A DNA stretch of 64,000 nucleotides from Alloyangia pacifica. GTDB taxonomy: Bacteria; Pseudomonadota; Alphaproteobacteria; Rhodobacterales; Rhodobacteraceae. Shown here piece by piece: positions 45,876-54,842 of the stretch (position 1 is its first letter; every line of letters starts with the position of its first letter). Position numbers and translations under genes: made by a program. The notes beneath the pieces are model-generated. The model had not been told where the DNA came from and ran no database searches. It saw nothing but the letters and a program-made list of their open reading frames with translations. The stretch covers positions 62,001-126,000 of the forward strand of contig NZ_CP022189.1 of NCBI RefSeq assembly GCF_003111685.1. The letters run 5' to 3'.

Positions 45876-46475
45876 TCAAATCAGCAACACCTGCGTTCCG
45901 ACCTGTGCCATGTCATAGAGCGCCTCGATGTGCTCGTTATAGAGCCCGATGCAGCCGTTCGACGAGCGGCGCCCGATCTTGCGCGTGTCGTGGGTGCCAT
46001 GGATGCGGTAGTACTGCCAGCTCAGGTGCAGCGCACGGGTGCCGAGCGGGTTGTCCGGGCCCGGCGGCACGTAGTCCGGCCACTCCGGGTTGCGCTGCTT
46101 CATCGACGGCGTCGGACGCCAGTCGGGCTGCGGATCCTTCAGCACCACCTGCGTGCGGCCCTTGCGGGTCAGATCGTCGGTCAGCGGCACCGACGACGGA
46201 TAAAGGTGGTAGGTACCATTCTGTTCCCAGAAGTGCAGGGCCCGCGAGGAGATATCCACCAGCACCGCGCCCTTGTTCAGGTTGCTGAAATAGGGCTGCC
46301 AGTCGAGCGTGCGGAAGCTCGAGATATTGTGCCGGATGACCTTCGAGATGTCATTTTCCATCTCGACCGTTCCCGCGCCGTTGTAGCTCTGCGCAAGGGC
46401 CGGGGTCGCCGCGGCGCCGGCCAGCGCGGCCGATCCGGCAAGGAAGGCACGACGGGAATAGGGGGATTTTGCCAT
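45876..46475 (-). CDS. L,D-transpeptidase (YkuD domain), Tat-type signal
   Basis: A 199-residue exported peptidoglycan-modifying enzyme. A twin-arginine-like signal (SPYSRRAFLAGSAALAGAA) is followed by a YkuD domain with IHGTHDTRKIGRRSSNGCIGLYNEH, where the catalytic Cys lies in SNGCIG. It would make 3-3 peptidoglycan crosslinks or attach proteins. The ATG at 46475 is chosen over an upstream TTG at 46547, since the signal begins there. Confidence 0.9.
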   Translation of the reverse strand: MAKSPYSRRAFLAGSAALAGAAATPALAQSYNGAGTVEMENDISKVIRHNISSFRTLDWQPYFSNLNKGAVLVDISSRALHFWEQNGTYHLYPSSVPLTDDLTRKGRTQVVLKDPQPDWRPTPSMKQRNPEWPDYVPPGPDNPLGTRALHLSWQYYRIHGTHDTRKIGRRSSNGCIGLYNEHIEALYDMAQVGTQVLLI

Positions 46476-46619
46476 GGCGGAGATGTCCTTTGGAGCCACG
46501 AAAAACGAAAAGCCAGTACGAGGCGTCTGGGGTTTTACGCCCGACAACCGTTAAGAGTTCCCTAATCATATGGCGAGAGCGCCGCAGTCGCAAATCAAAC
46601 GCAGGTGTACACGAACGAT

Positions 46620-46631
46620 CACATGCATGTG
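46620..46631. promoter_or_regulatory. 12-bp perfect palindrome in the L,D-transpeptidase/CAP intergenic region
   Basis: CACATGCATGTG reads the same on both strands and lies between the two divergent starts (46475 minus, 46707 plus). It could be an operator, but no known factor is implied. Confidence 0.3.
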
Positions 46632-46706
46632 GGTTTGATCAGCCCGGCTGCGCGAGCTATGTGTGTGCCGCAATAGTGAACCAGCGGTACGCGAAGGTCA
46701 GCCAAC

Positions 46707-47264
46707 ATGAACAGACGCACGTTTCTCCTGCTCTCCTCCGGGCTTCTCGCGGCGGCATGTGCCCCCTCGGTGACCCCGCCGCAGATTGGGCCGGACGGCA
46801 AGCCCCTGCCACGCGTCTACCGGATCAACGAGGGCGACAGCGGCCGGATCGAATATTCGATGCTCGATTCCGTGAACGCGCTGCGTCAGGCGCGCGGCGT
46901 GCCGGGCGTGACTCTCGACAGCAAGCTCAACGCTGCCGCCGCGACCCATTCGCGCGACATGTCGGTGCAGAACCGCCCTTGGCACTTCGGCTCGGACGGC
47001 TCCTCGCCGATCGACCGGGTGCAGCGCGTCGGCTACACCGGCCGCCTGCTCGGCGAGAACATCTCGGAGACCTATGAATCCGAGCTCGAGACCCTCGCCG
47101 CCTGGATGGAAGACGCGCCGACCCGCGACGTGATCCTCGACCCGAGTGCCCGCCAGATGGGCTTTTCCTGGTTCCAGGAACCGGGCGGCAAGATCTGGTG
47201 GACCCTGGTCATGGGCGCGCCCGACCTCGCCCCGACGCCGGGCACGCAGATGGCCGGTTTCTGA
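46707..47264 (+). CDS. CAP-domain (SCP/PR1-like) lipoprotein
   Basis: A 185-residue predicted lipoprotein: signal peptide with lipobox LLAAAC (Cys18) and a CAP domain with the metal-type histidine in AATHSRDMSVQNRPWHFG, GENISETYE and IWWTLVMGAP. CAP proteins have no proven common activity in bacteria. It faces the envelope and stands between two L,D-transpeptidase genes. Confidence 0.85.
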   Translation: MNRRTFLLLSSGLLAAACAPSVTPPQIGPDGKPLPRVYRINEGDSGRIEYSMLDSVNALRQARGVPGVTLDSKLNAAAATHSRDMSVQNRPWHFGSDGSSPIDRVQRVGYTGRLLGENISETYESELETLAAWMEDAPTRDVILDPSARQMGFSWFQEPGGKIWWTLVMGAPDLAPTPGTQMAGF

Positions 47265-47290
47265 ACCTCGCCGCATCGGCAAAGATGAAA

Positions 47291-47315
47291 AGACCGCCCC
47301 CCGGGGCGGTCTTTT
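47291..47315 (+). terminator. Terminator of the CAP-domain gene
   Basis: GACCGCCC (47292-47299) pairs with GGGCGGTC (47304-47311), then TTTT. It lies 27 bp after the stop. Confidence 0.85.
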
Positions 47316-47360
47316 CATGTCCGGCAACGCGCATCGGCTCTCAAGAGGGTCGCCGCAATC

Positions 47361-47384
47361 AAAAGGCCGCCCCAAGGGGCGGCC
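47361..47384 (-). terminator. Terminator of the lipoprotein L,D-transpeptidase
   Basis: GGCCGCCCC (47365-47373) pairs with GGGGCGGCC (47376-47384) with a T-run on the minus strand (AAAA 47361-47364 on plus), 37 bp past the stop at 47422. Confidence 0.85.
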
Positions 47385-47421
47385 CGCTTTCAGGCTCTAC
47401 ACCTGCCCGCTGCACGCAGGG

Positions 47422-47943
47422 TCAGGGCATGATAAGGATCGGCGTCGGCCTGTCGGCACGGATCATCGCGTAGATATCCTCGATCTCGCGGTCGGTCACG
47501 GCGATGCAGCCCCAGGTCCAATCCCAGACACCGTTCTGATAGGCTGGCGGGCGGCCGTGGATGAAGATGTCTCCGCCCGGGCTCTTTCCAAGAAAGCGCG
47601 CCTCGGCACGGTCGGCGGCGTTGGGGTAGTCGATCCCGAGGCTCAGGTGGAACCGCGAGTTCGGGTTGCGCCGGTCGATCATGTAGAGCCCTTCGGGCGT
47701 CTTGCCGTCGCCTTCGACCTTCTTGTCGCCGGTCGGGTCGAAACCAAGACCGATGTCATAGACCTTCATGATCGAATCATGGTGCAGCAGGTACATCTTG
47801 CGAGCCTGCTTATGCACCACGACATGGGTGACGGACGGCCCGCTATAGGACCTGAATTTCATGCTCGCCGGGTCCCGCCCACCGCCGCAGGCGGCAAGCA
47901 GCAAAACCGCTGCGAGCACGAACACGTGCCTGCCAATAAACAT
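47422..47943 (-). CDS. L,D-transpeptidase lipoprotein (YkuD domain)
   Basis: A 173-residue lipoprotein of the YkuD superfamily: signal with lipobox LLAAC (Cys19), then a YkuD domain with DIFIHGRPP and the catalytic Cys in DWTWGCIAVTDREIEDIY. Some such proteins are amidase-like or sit on the outer membrane. It is the second YkuD protein in 2 kb and has lost no catalytic residue that I can see. Confidence 0.85.
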   Translation of the reverse strand: MFIGRHVFVLAAVLLLAACGGGRDPASMKFRSYSGPSVTHVVVHKQARKMYLLHHDSIMKVYDIGLGFDPTGDKKVEGDGKTPEGLYMIDRRNPNSRFHLSLGIDYPNAADRAEARFLGKSPGGDIFIHGRPPAYQNGVWDWTWGCIAVTDREIEDIYAMIRADRPTPILIMP

Positions 47944-48040
47944 CTTGCCTGTCTCACTCGTTCTTATTTTGCCTCAGTTATACAGTACACTGCGGCATCG
48001 CGATAGAAGGAGTTGGCAGGAAGTTGTCGGAATATCGGCA

Positions 48041-49258
48041 CTATTGCCTTTTGAATCCTGCAACGAGCTCGATATGGGTCGACCAGCGGAACTGGTCCAC
48101 GACGCGTAGCCCGTCGAGTTGGTAGCCCGCGCGCAACAGCGCCGCGGCCTCGCGCGCAAAGGTCACCGGATTGCAGGAAACGAAGGCAATGCGGGGAATC
48201 TTCGCTTCGCAGAGCTGCGCCACCTGCGCCTCGGCCCCGGCGCGCGGCGGGTCGATCACCGCGGCGTCGAAACGCGCCAGTTCGGCGGGCAGAAGCGGGT
48301 TGCGGAAGAGATCGCGTGCCTCGGTGGTCACGTGGCGCAGACCCTGTGCATGGCGCCAGCCATGGTCGAGCGCCTGGGTCATCGCCCGGTCGCCCTCGAC
48401 CGCGTGCACGCGCGCCCTCTCGGCGATCGGCAGCGCGAAGGTGCCGCAGCCGGCGAAAAGGTCGACCACATGGCTCGCCCCGTCGATGTGCTCCAGCACA
48501 TCGGCCAGCAGAGCCGCCTCGCCCTGCGGCGTTGCCTGCAGGAAGGCCCCCGGCGGCGGCGAGACCTCGGCCCGGCCCATCTTCTGCATCGGCGGGCGGC
48601 GGGTCAGCACCACGTCCTCGCCCCAGGCGATGCGCGCGCACTCATGCTGCCGCGCCAGATCGGAGAGCTGCTGCTGCATCTGCGCGTCGGCCTCCTTCCC
48701 GCCTTTGGCGACCACATCGAGCCCGCCATGGCTGGTGGTGACCATCACCGACAGCTCGGCCTTGCGGCTCGCGCCGAGCACCGCCAATGCCTCGACCAGC
48801 GGCAGCGCGGCGGCCAATTTCGGGTCTATGACGCGGCAGTCGGGCACTTCGACGATGACGTCAGAGCGCTTGCGGTGAAAGCCGACCTGCGCCCCCTTCT
48901 TGGTGCGCTTGGCCGAAAAGCCGGCGCGGCGCCGGGTCTGCTCGGGCGAGGTGGCAATCTCGCGGAACGCGGCCTCGATGCCATGCGCGGCCAGTGCATG
49001 GCGCACTACGTCCTGCTTCCAGGTAGCGACAAAATCGGGCCGGGCGTGCTGCAACTGGCAGCCACCACAGCTCTTGGCGTGGCGACAGGGCGGGCTGACC
49101 CGCATCTCGGACGGCGTGAGGATGCGCGGCGCGTCCATGACGCCGCCGGAGATCTCTCCCTCGACAAGTTCGCCGGGCAGAGTGCCGGGCACGAAGATGG
49201 GACCGGCGGCGATGCCGTCCCCCTGGTGCCCGAGCCGTTCGATCGTGACCTGTTCCAT
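48041..49258 (-). CDS. TrmA/RlmD-type RNA (uracil-5-)-methyltransferase
   Basis: A 405-residue class I RNA methyltransferase. An N-terminal TRAM-like domain is followed by Fe-S-type cysteines C58, C64, C67 (PPCRHAKSCGGCQ) and another near residue 145 (VPDCRVID). The SAM domain has VVDLFAGCGTFALPIA and the catalytic motifs DPPRAGAE and FVSCNPVTFARE. It methylates U in 23S rRNA or tRNA; which position cannot be told. The ATG at 49258 is chosen because family similarity starts there. Confidence 0.92.
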   Translation of the reverse strand: MEQVTIERLGHQGDGIAAGPIFVPGTLPGELVEGEISGGVMDAPRILTPSEMRVSPPCRHAKSCGGCQLQHARPDFVATWKQDVVRHALAAHGIEAAFREIATSPEQTRRRAGFSAKRTKKGAQVGFHRKRSDVIVEVPDCRVIDPKLAAALPLVEALAVLGASRKAELSVMVTTSHGGLDVVAKGGKEADAQMQQQLSDLARQHECARIAWGEDVVLTRRPPMQKMGRAEVSPPPGAFLQATPQGEAALLADVLEHIDGASHVVDLFAGCGTFALPIAERARVHAVEGDRAMTQALDHGWRHAQGLRHVTTEARDLFRNPLLPAELARFDAAVIDPPRAGAEAQVAQLCEAKIPRIAFVSCNPVTFAREAAALLRAGYQLDGLRVVDQFRWSTHIELVAGFKRQ

Positions 49259-49328
49259 GCGCCGCCTCATGCCCCCAACGGGGCTGCCGCGCAAGCCTGT
49301 TAAAGCGGGCGAGGCACCCTTGCAGAGC

Positions 49329-51161
49329 CTATTCCGCCGCCTCCTGCGGGTCGATCACCCCGCCGCTCTGGCGGTTCCAGTAGCGCGCATAGAGCCCGTT
49401 CTGCGCCAGCAGCGCCTCGTGGCTGCCCTGCTCGACGATGCGGCCCTGATCAAGCACCACGATCCGGTCCATGCTGGCGATGGTCGAGAGCCGGTGCGCG
49501 ATGGCCAGCACGGTCTTGCCTTCCATCACCCGCTCGAGCGCGCGCTGGATCAGCGCCTCGACCTCGGAGTCGAGCGCCGAGGTGGCCTCGTCCATCACCA
49601 GAATCGGAGCGTCCTTGAGGATGGCGCGTGCCAGCGCGATGCGCTGCCGCTGTCCGCCCGAGAGCTTCACGCCCCGCTCGCCGAGGTGCGCGTCGTACCC
49701 TGTGCGCCCCATGTGGTCGCGCAGATGCAGGATGAAGTCATGCGCCTCGGCCTTTTCGGCGGCGGCGATCACCTCTTCCATCGTGGCATCCGGGCGGCCG
49801 TAGCGGATGTTGTCCAGCGCCGAGCGGTTGAACATGGCCGTCTCCTGCGTGACCATGCCGATCTGCCGCCGCAGGCTCTCCTGCGTGACATCCGCGATGT
49901 TCTGCCCGTCGATGTGGATGCCGCCCTTTTCCGTGTCGTAGAGACGCAGCAGTAGCGCGACGAGGGTCGATTTGCCCGCGCCCGAGGCGCCGACGATGCC
50001 CACCTTCTGGCCCGGCGCAATGTCGAGCGCGATATGCTCGACCCCGCCTTCCTTGCGGCCGTAGGCGAAGCCGGCATCGCGGAACTCGATGCGCCCCTGT
50101 GGCACCGCCAGCGCCGGGGCACCGGGCGCGTCGAGAAGCGTGTGGTCCGGAGTGATGGTGCGGATGCCGTCCTCGATCTCGCCGATATTGGCGTAAATCC
50201 CCATCAGCGTGAAACTGACCCAGCCGGTCATCTGACTGAGCCGGATGGCGACCGCCCCGGTGGCGGCGATGTCGCCGGCGGTGACGTAGCCCTGCGACCA
50301 GAAAGCCAGCGCGCCGCCGATCAGCAGCACCGGCAGCGTGCCCGCCAGCGCCATCAGCCAGAACCGGAAGGCCGAGGCGACATGCCCGAAGGCGATGAAG
50401 CGCTCGCGGTAGGTCGACATGGCGTCGAGCGCGGCGCGGTCCTCGAACTCGTCATGGGCAAAGAGCTTCACGGTCTTGATGTTGGTCACCGTGTCGACCA
50501 GCTGGCCGGTGACCATCGCCCGCGCCGCTGCCCGCGCCTTGGACCGCGTGCGGATGCGCGGCATGAAGTGGCGCAGCAACAGCGCGTAGACGACGATCCA
50601 GCCGATCAGCGCCAGCCCGATGCGCCAGTCGATCGAGCCGACCAGCCAGACCGAGCCGATCACCGAAGCGAGCGCAAAGAGCACCGCCTGGATGACCTCC
50701 GAGATCACGTCGTTCAGCGCCCGCGCGGTTTGCATCTCCTTTTGCGAGATGCGCCCGGCGAAATCATTGTCGAAGAAGGTGACGGAATGGCCCAGCGTGT
50801 AGCGATGCACCCGGCTGAGGATAAGGTTGAACACATTGGGCTGCATGACGACCGACTGCACATAGGCCGAAAGCCCGGCGATCCCCGGCCGCAGCAGGAT
50901 GAAGAAGGCGGCGCAGAGCAGCAGGAACAGCCAGTGATCGGCAAAGACCGTGCTGGCGGGACTGCTGAGGGTCTTGTCGATCACCTCGCCCAGCAGCTTT
51001 GCCGACATCACCTCGAAGATCCCGCCCAGGGCCGAGAGGATCGCCGCCGGGATCAGCACCGGCCAGGCCCCGCGCAGCGCCCAGAGCGTGAACCGCCCCA
51101 GGGTCTGCGGCGGCGGCGTCTCGGCGCGGGAAAACGGGTCTATCATGTCGGAAAGGCTCAT
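49329..51161 (-). CDS. ABC exporter half-transporter (MsbA/multidrug type)
   Basis: A 610-residue fused TMD-NBD protein. Six helices occupy about residues 30-320, with the ATPase following: Walker A VGASGAGKSTLVALL (about 390), signature GVKLSGGQRQRIALAR (about 505), Walker B PILVMDEATSALDSEVE and the H-loop AHRLSTIA. It lies 27 bp after a second half-transporter, so the two may form a heterodimer. The substrate is unknown. Confidence 0.93.
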   Translation of the reverse strand: MSLSDMIDPFSRAETPPPQTLGRFTLWALRGAWPVLIPAAILSALGGIFEVMSAKLLGEVIDKTLSSPASTVFADHWLFLLLCAAFFILLRPGIAGLSAYVQSVVMQPNVFNLILSRVHRYTLGHSVTFFDNDFAGRISQKEMQTARALNDVISEVIQAVLFALASVIGSVWLVGSIDWRIGLALIGWIVVYALLLRHFMPRIRTRSKARAAARAMVTGQLVDTVTNIKTVKLFAHDEFEDRAALDAMSTYRERFIAFGHVASAFRFWLMALAGTLPVLLIGGALAFWSQGYVTAGDIAATGAVAIRLSQMTGWVSFTLMGIYANIGEIEDGIRTITPDHTLLDAPGAPALAVPQGRIEFRDAGFAYGRKEGGVEHIALDIAPGQKVGIVGASGAGKSTLVALLLRLYDTEKGGIHIDGQNIADVTQESLRRQIGMVTQETAMFNRSALDNIRYGRPDATMEEVIAAAEKAEAHDFILHLRDHMGRTGYDAHLGERGVKLSGGQRQRIALARAILKDAPILVMDEATSALDSEVEALIQRALERVMEGKTVLAIAHRLSTIASMDRIVVLDQGRIVEQGSHEALLAQNGLYARYWNRQSGGVIDPQEAAE

Positions 51162-51188
51162 GCCTCGCCCTCTCGGTCTTGGGTCAGA

Positions 51189-53045
51189 TCATGCGGTGTC
51201 CTGCGCTTGGCTGTCGGCGTCGGGGTCGAGGAAGCCGCCGGACTGGCGCGCCCAGAACCCTGCATATAGTCCAGCCTTGGTCAAAAGCGCGTCATGGGTA
51301 CCCTGCTCGACGATGCGCCCGTCGTCCATCACCAGAATGCGGTCCATGGCGGCGATAGTCGACAGCCGGTGCGCAATGGCGATCACCGTCTTGCCCTCCA
51401 TCATGCCGTAGAGCGTGTCTTGGATGGCCGCCTCGACCTCCGAGTCGAGGGCCGAAGTCGCTTCGTCGAGGATCAGGATCGGCGCATCCTTGAGGATCAC
51501 CCGCGCCAGCGCGATGCGCTGCCGCTGCCCGCCCGAGAGCTTCACGCCGCGCTCGCCAACATGGGCATCATAGCCGCGCCGCCCCTGCCCGTCCTCGAGC
51601 GTGAGGATGAACTCATGCGCCTGCGCCTGCTTCGCGGCCTCGATCATCTGCGCCTCGCTCGCCTCGGGGCGGCCGTAAAGCAGGTTCTCGCGCACCGAAC
51701 GGTGCATCAGAGCGCTGTCCTGCTGCACCATGCCGATCTGGCGTCGCAGGCTGTCCTGCGTCACCCGGGTGATGTCCTGCCCATCGATCTCGACCTTGCC
51801 GGATTCAGGGTCGTAGAAGCGCAGAAGCAGCTTCACGAGGGTCGATTTCCCGGTGCCCGAGCGCCCCACGAGGCCGATCTTCTCGCCCGGGCGGATGCTC
51901 AGCGTCACCCGGTCGAGCCCTCCCGAGCCGCGCCCGTAGTGGTGCGAGAGATTCGAGACCGCAATTTCGCCCTGCGCGACCCGAAGCGGCTTCGCATCCG
52001 GGCCGTCGACAAGTTCGATCGGCTGGGCGATGGTCTCCATTCCCTCGGCCACCACGCCGAGCTGGCGGAAGAAGGTGGTCAGCGCCCACATGATCCAGCC
52101 GGTCATCGCGTTGAGCCGCAGCGTCAGCGCCGTCGCCGCCGCCACCGCGCCGGTGCTGGCCTGCCCTTGCATCCACAGGGCAATGGCCCAGCCGACAACG
52201 CCGACGATGAGCAGCCCGTTGAGCACCATCAGCCCCAGATCCATCAAGGTATAGAGCCGCATTTCCGCCTGGAAGGTCTGCCGCGCCTGCTCGATCGCCT
52301 CCTTGGCGTAATCGAGCTCCTGCCGGTCGTGGGCGAACATCTTCACCGAGTGGATGTTGGTATAGGCATCCACCACGCGGCCCGTCACGAAGCTGCGCGC
52401 ATCCGAAGCGGCCTTGGACGCCGCGCCGACGCGGGCGACCGTCCATTTCATCAACCCGGCGTAGAGCACCAGCCAGAGCAGCATCGGGATCACCAGCCGC
52501 GGGTCGGCATCGCCCAGCAGCACCAGCGCGCCGACGAGGTAGGAGATCGAGAAGGTGATCGCGTCGAAGACCTGGAACACCGCCTCGCCCGCCGCCGGGG
52601 GCGTCTGCATGATGCGGTTGGCGATGCGCCCGGCAAAATCGTTCTCGAACCAGCCGATCGACTGGCGCAGCACCTGCTTGTGCGCCCGCCAGCGCACCAG
52701 GGTGCCGAAGTTGGGCATGATCGCATTGTTCAGCAGCAGCACGTCGAGCGCCTGGAACAGCGGCCGCAGCAGCAGGATGAAAAGCGCGAGGGCTATGAGA
52801 TGCCAGCCGTGGTCTTCCCAGACCTGCGCCGGCTCGCCGCCGAGGATGTCGACGACCCAGCCCATGGCCCAAATGAGCCCGATCTCGATGCTTGCGACCA
52901 CCACCGACAAGAGCCCTGTCCAGACGAAGACCCGGCGGAACGGCCGGGAATAGTCCAGCATGAAGGGCAGCAGCTTGGTCGGAGGCCGGTCCGTCTGCGG
53001 GTAGTCCACATAGGGATCGACCATGCTTTCGAAACGGCGAAACAT
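51189..53045 (-). CDS. ABC exporter half-transporter (MsbA/multidrug type)
   Basis: A 618-residue TMD-NBD protein with six helices (about 25-330), Walker A VGRSGTGKSTLVKLL (about 398), signature GVKLSGGQRQRIALAR (about 503), Walker B PILILDEATSALDSEVE and H-loop AHRLSTIA. It shows no degenerate ATP site, unlike many heterodimeric exporters. It is upstream of the first half-transporter and 42 bp after the LysE-like gene. Confidence 0.93.
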   Translation of the reverse strand: MFRRFESMVDPYVDYPQTDRPPTKLLPFMLDYSRPFRRVFVWTGLLSVVVASIEIGLIWAMGWVVDILGGEPAQVWEDHGWHLIALALFILLLRPLFQALDVLLLNNAIMPNFGTLVRWRAHKQVLRQSIGWFENDFAGRIANRIMQTPPAAGEAVFQVFDAITFSISYLVGALVLLGDADPRLVIPMLLWLVLYAGLMKWTVARVGAASKAASDARSFVTGRVVDAYTNIHSVKMFAHDRQELDYAKEAIEQARQTFQAEMRLYTLMDLGLMVLNGLLIVGVVGWAIALWMQGQASTGAVAAATALTLRLNAMTGWIMWALTTFFRQLGVVAEGMETIAQPIELVDGPDAKPLRVAQGEIAVSNLSHHYGRGSGGLDRVTLSIRPGEKIGLVGRSGTGKSTLVKLLLRFYDPESGKVEIDGQDITRVTQDSLRRQIGMVQQDSALMHRSVRENLLYGRPEASEAQMIEAAKQAQAHEFILTLEDGQGRRGYDAHVGERGVKLSGGQRQRIALARVILKDAPILILDEATSALDSEVEAAIQDTLYGMMEGKTVIAIAHRLSTIAAMDRILVMDDGRIVEQGTHDALLTKAGLYAGFWARQSGGFLDPDADSQAQDTA

Positions 53046-53087
53046 GTGTCGTGTCCTGATTGTCTGACGCTAGGTCTAGGTCAGGCC

Positions 53088-53669
53088 TTACAGGAACACC
53101 ATGACGGAAAAACTTGCCAGTGCGATGGCCATGGCCCGGTTGAACCAGCGCCAGGCCGCCGGGGTCGACAGCAGGTAGGTCAGCAATGCCCCAGCCGAGG
53201 TCCAGAAGAGGCACACCACGAGGTTCAGACCCGAAAAGGCCGACCCCAGCCGCAGCGCTTCGCCCAGCGGGCCGAAAGCCGAGGGATAGGCCGAGACCGC
53301 CGCCAGCGCCACCGCCCAGACCTTGGGGTTCACCCATTGGAAGAGCACCGCCTCGATCAGCGTCATGGGGCGGGCCGCCTCGGCCTTCTTGCGGCGCTCG
53401 GAATTCCACAGGCCCCAGGCCATGTAGAGCATCCAGGCGCTCGCCGCGATGCGCAGCGCGAACTCCAGCTTCGGCATCTGCTGCAGCAGCGCGGCAATGC
53501 CGAGCCCGGTGAGCCCGGCGGTGATGCCGACACCGATCACCACCCCGAAGAGGTGCGGCAAGGTGCGTTTCACGCCGAAGCGCGCGCCCGAGGCGGTCAG
53601 CAGGATGACATTGGGACCGGGCGAGAAGAGCCCGAAGAAGACAAAGGCGTAGAGCGGATCGATCGTCAT
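53088..53669 (-). CDS. LysE family amino-acid exporter
   Basis: A 193-residue membrane protein with about six helices and the LysE/RhtB start FVFFGLFSPGPNVILLTASGARFGVKRTLPH, plus the mid-motif FQWVNPKVWAVALAA. It would export amino acids or related solutes; the substrate is not deducible. It starts 9 bp after the cca stop. Confidence 0.92.
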   Translation of the reverse strand: MTIDPLYAFVFFGLFSPGPNVILLTASGARFGVKRTLPHLFGVVIGVGITAGLTGLGIAALLQQMPKLEFALRIAASAWMLYMAWGLWNSERRKKAEAARPMTLIEAVLFQWVNPKVWAVALAAVSAYPSAFGPLGEALRLGSAFSGLNLVVCLFWTSAGALLTYLLSTPAAWRWFNRAMAIALASFSVMVFL

Positions 53670-53678
53670 GCAGGGCGC

Positions 53679-54842
53679 TTACTCGTCAGACAGAAGTTCC
53701 GCCTTGGTAAGCGTGAAACCCGATCCGATCCAGCGTTTCTCGGCTGCGCGCAGCGCCTCTCCCAGTGCGGGCCCCTTGAGCGCGGGCATGAAATCCTTGG
53801 CCGAGAGCGGGAAGCTGGCCTCGGTGCCCCGAGCCATCTCGAAGAGCGCCTCCTCCGTCACCGGCTGCTGAAAGGCTGCGGCGCGCAGCAGCAGCACGCT
53901 TTGCGCAACCTCGCCGCCGTGGCGATAGGCCAGCTCCGCCGGCCCCTGCGTCTCGCCGATCAGGCCCTGATACAGGGTAAGGTGCCGCTGCTGCGCCTTC
54001 GAGAGCCGCAGGTCGGGCGCTTCCACGCCGAGGCTCGCGAGCCGGCGCAGCGCGTCCGGGGCGACCGACAGTCTCTGTTCCTCGGCCACCAGCGGGCCCA
54101 GCGCGGTCACCGAAGCTCCGGGCAGCACATGCGCCAGCACTCCGACCTGCGCCATGACCGACACGGCGGGCACCGGATCGGGCGCGGCCAGAAGGCGCAG
54201 CATCTCTTGCCCGACACGCTCGCGCGACAGGGTGTCCAGCCCGTCCAGCGTTTCGGCAATGCCCGCCAGCGCCTCGGGATCGAAGCCCTGCTCGGGATCG
54301 CCGTACCAGGCGGAGAAGCGGAAATAGCGCAGCGTGCGCAGGTAGTCCTCGCGGATACGGTCGGTGGCCGCGCCGATGAAGCGCACCCGGCGGGCGCGCA
54401 GGTCCGGCAGGCCGTTCAAAGGGTCGAGGATAAGCCCCCGCGCATCCGCATAGAGCGCATTCATCGTGAAATCACGCCGCGCCGCATCCTCGGCGATGTC
54501 GTCCGAAAAGCGCACCACGGCGCGGCGACCATCCGTCTCGGTGTCGGCGCGGAAGGTGGTGATCTCGTGCCCAATGCCGCCCGCCACCACCGTCACCGTG
54601 CCATGCTCGATGCCCGTGGGCACTGGCTTCAGCCCCGCCGCCTGCGCCAGTTCGACCACCCGCTCGGGGCGCGCATCGCTGGCGATGTCGACGTCGCTCA
54701 CCGCCACGCCCATCAGCGCGTTGCGCACGCAGCCACCGACCACGTAGCCCTGATGCCCGCCGTCCTCGAGCATGGCGAGCACCTGCTGCGTCTCGGGCCG
54801 GGTCAGCCAGTCGCCGGTGACCGTGGTCTTCGCAAGGCTCAT
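53679..54842 (-). CDS. cca: CCA tRNA nucleotidyltransferase
   Basis: Adds or repairs the CCA end of tRNA. The 387-residue protein has the class II nucleotidyltransferase motif VVGGCVRNALMG, the DVDIASDA metal site, the RRDFTMNALYAD motif and the basic helix DRIREDYLRTLRYFRFSAWYG. Its start overlaps the NUDIX stop by 4 nt. Confidence 0.96.
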   Translation of the reverse strand: MSLAKTTVTGDWLTRPETQQVLAMLEDGGHQGYVVGGCVRNALMGVAVSDVDIASDARPERVVELAQAAGLKPVPTGIEHGTVTVVAGGIGHEITTFRADTETDGRRAVVRFSDDIAEDAARRDFTMNALYADARGLILDPLNGLPDLRARRVRFIGAATDRIREDYLRTLRYFRFSAWYGDPEQGFDPEALAGIAETLDGLDTLSRERVGQEMLRLLAAPDPVPAVSVMAQVGVLAHVLPGASVTALGPLVAEEQRLSVAPDALRRLASLGVEAPDLRLSKAQQRHLTLYQGLIGETQGPAELAYRHGGEVAQSVLLLRAAAFQQPVTEEALFEMARGTEASFPLSAKDFMPALKGPALGEALRAAEKRWIGSGFTLTKAELLSDE

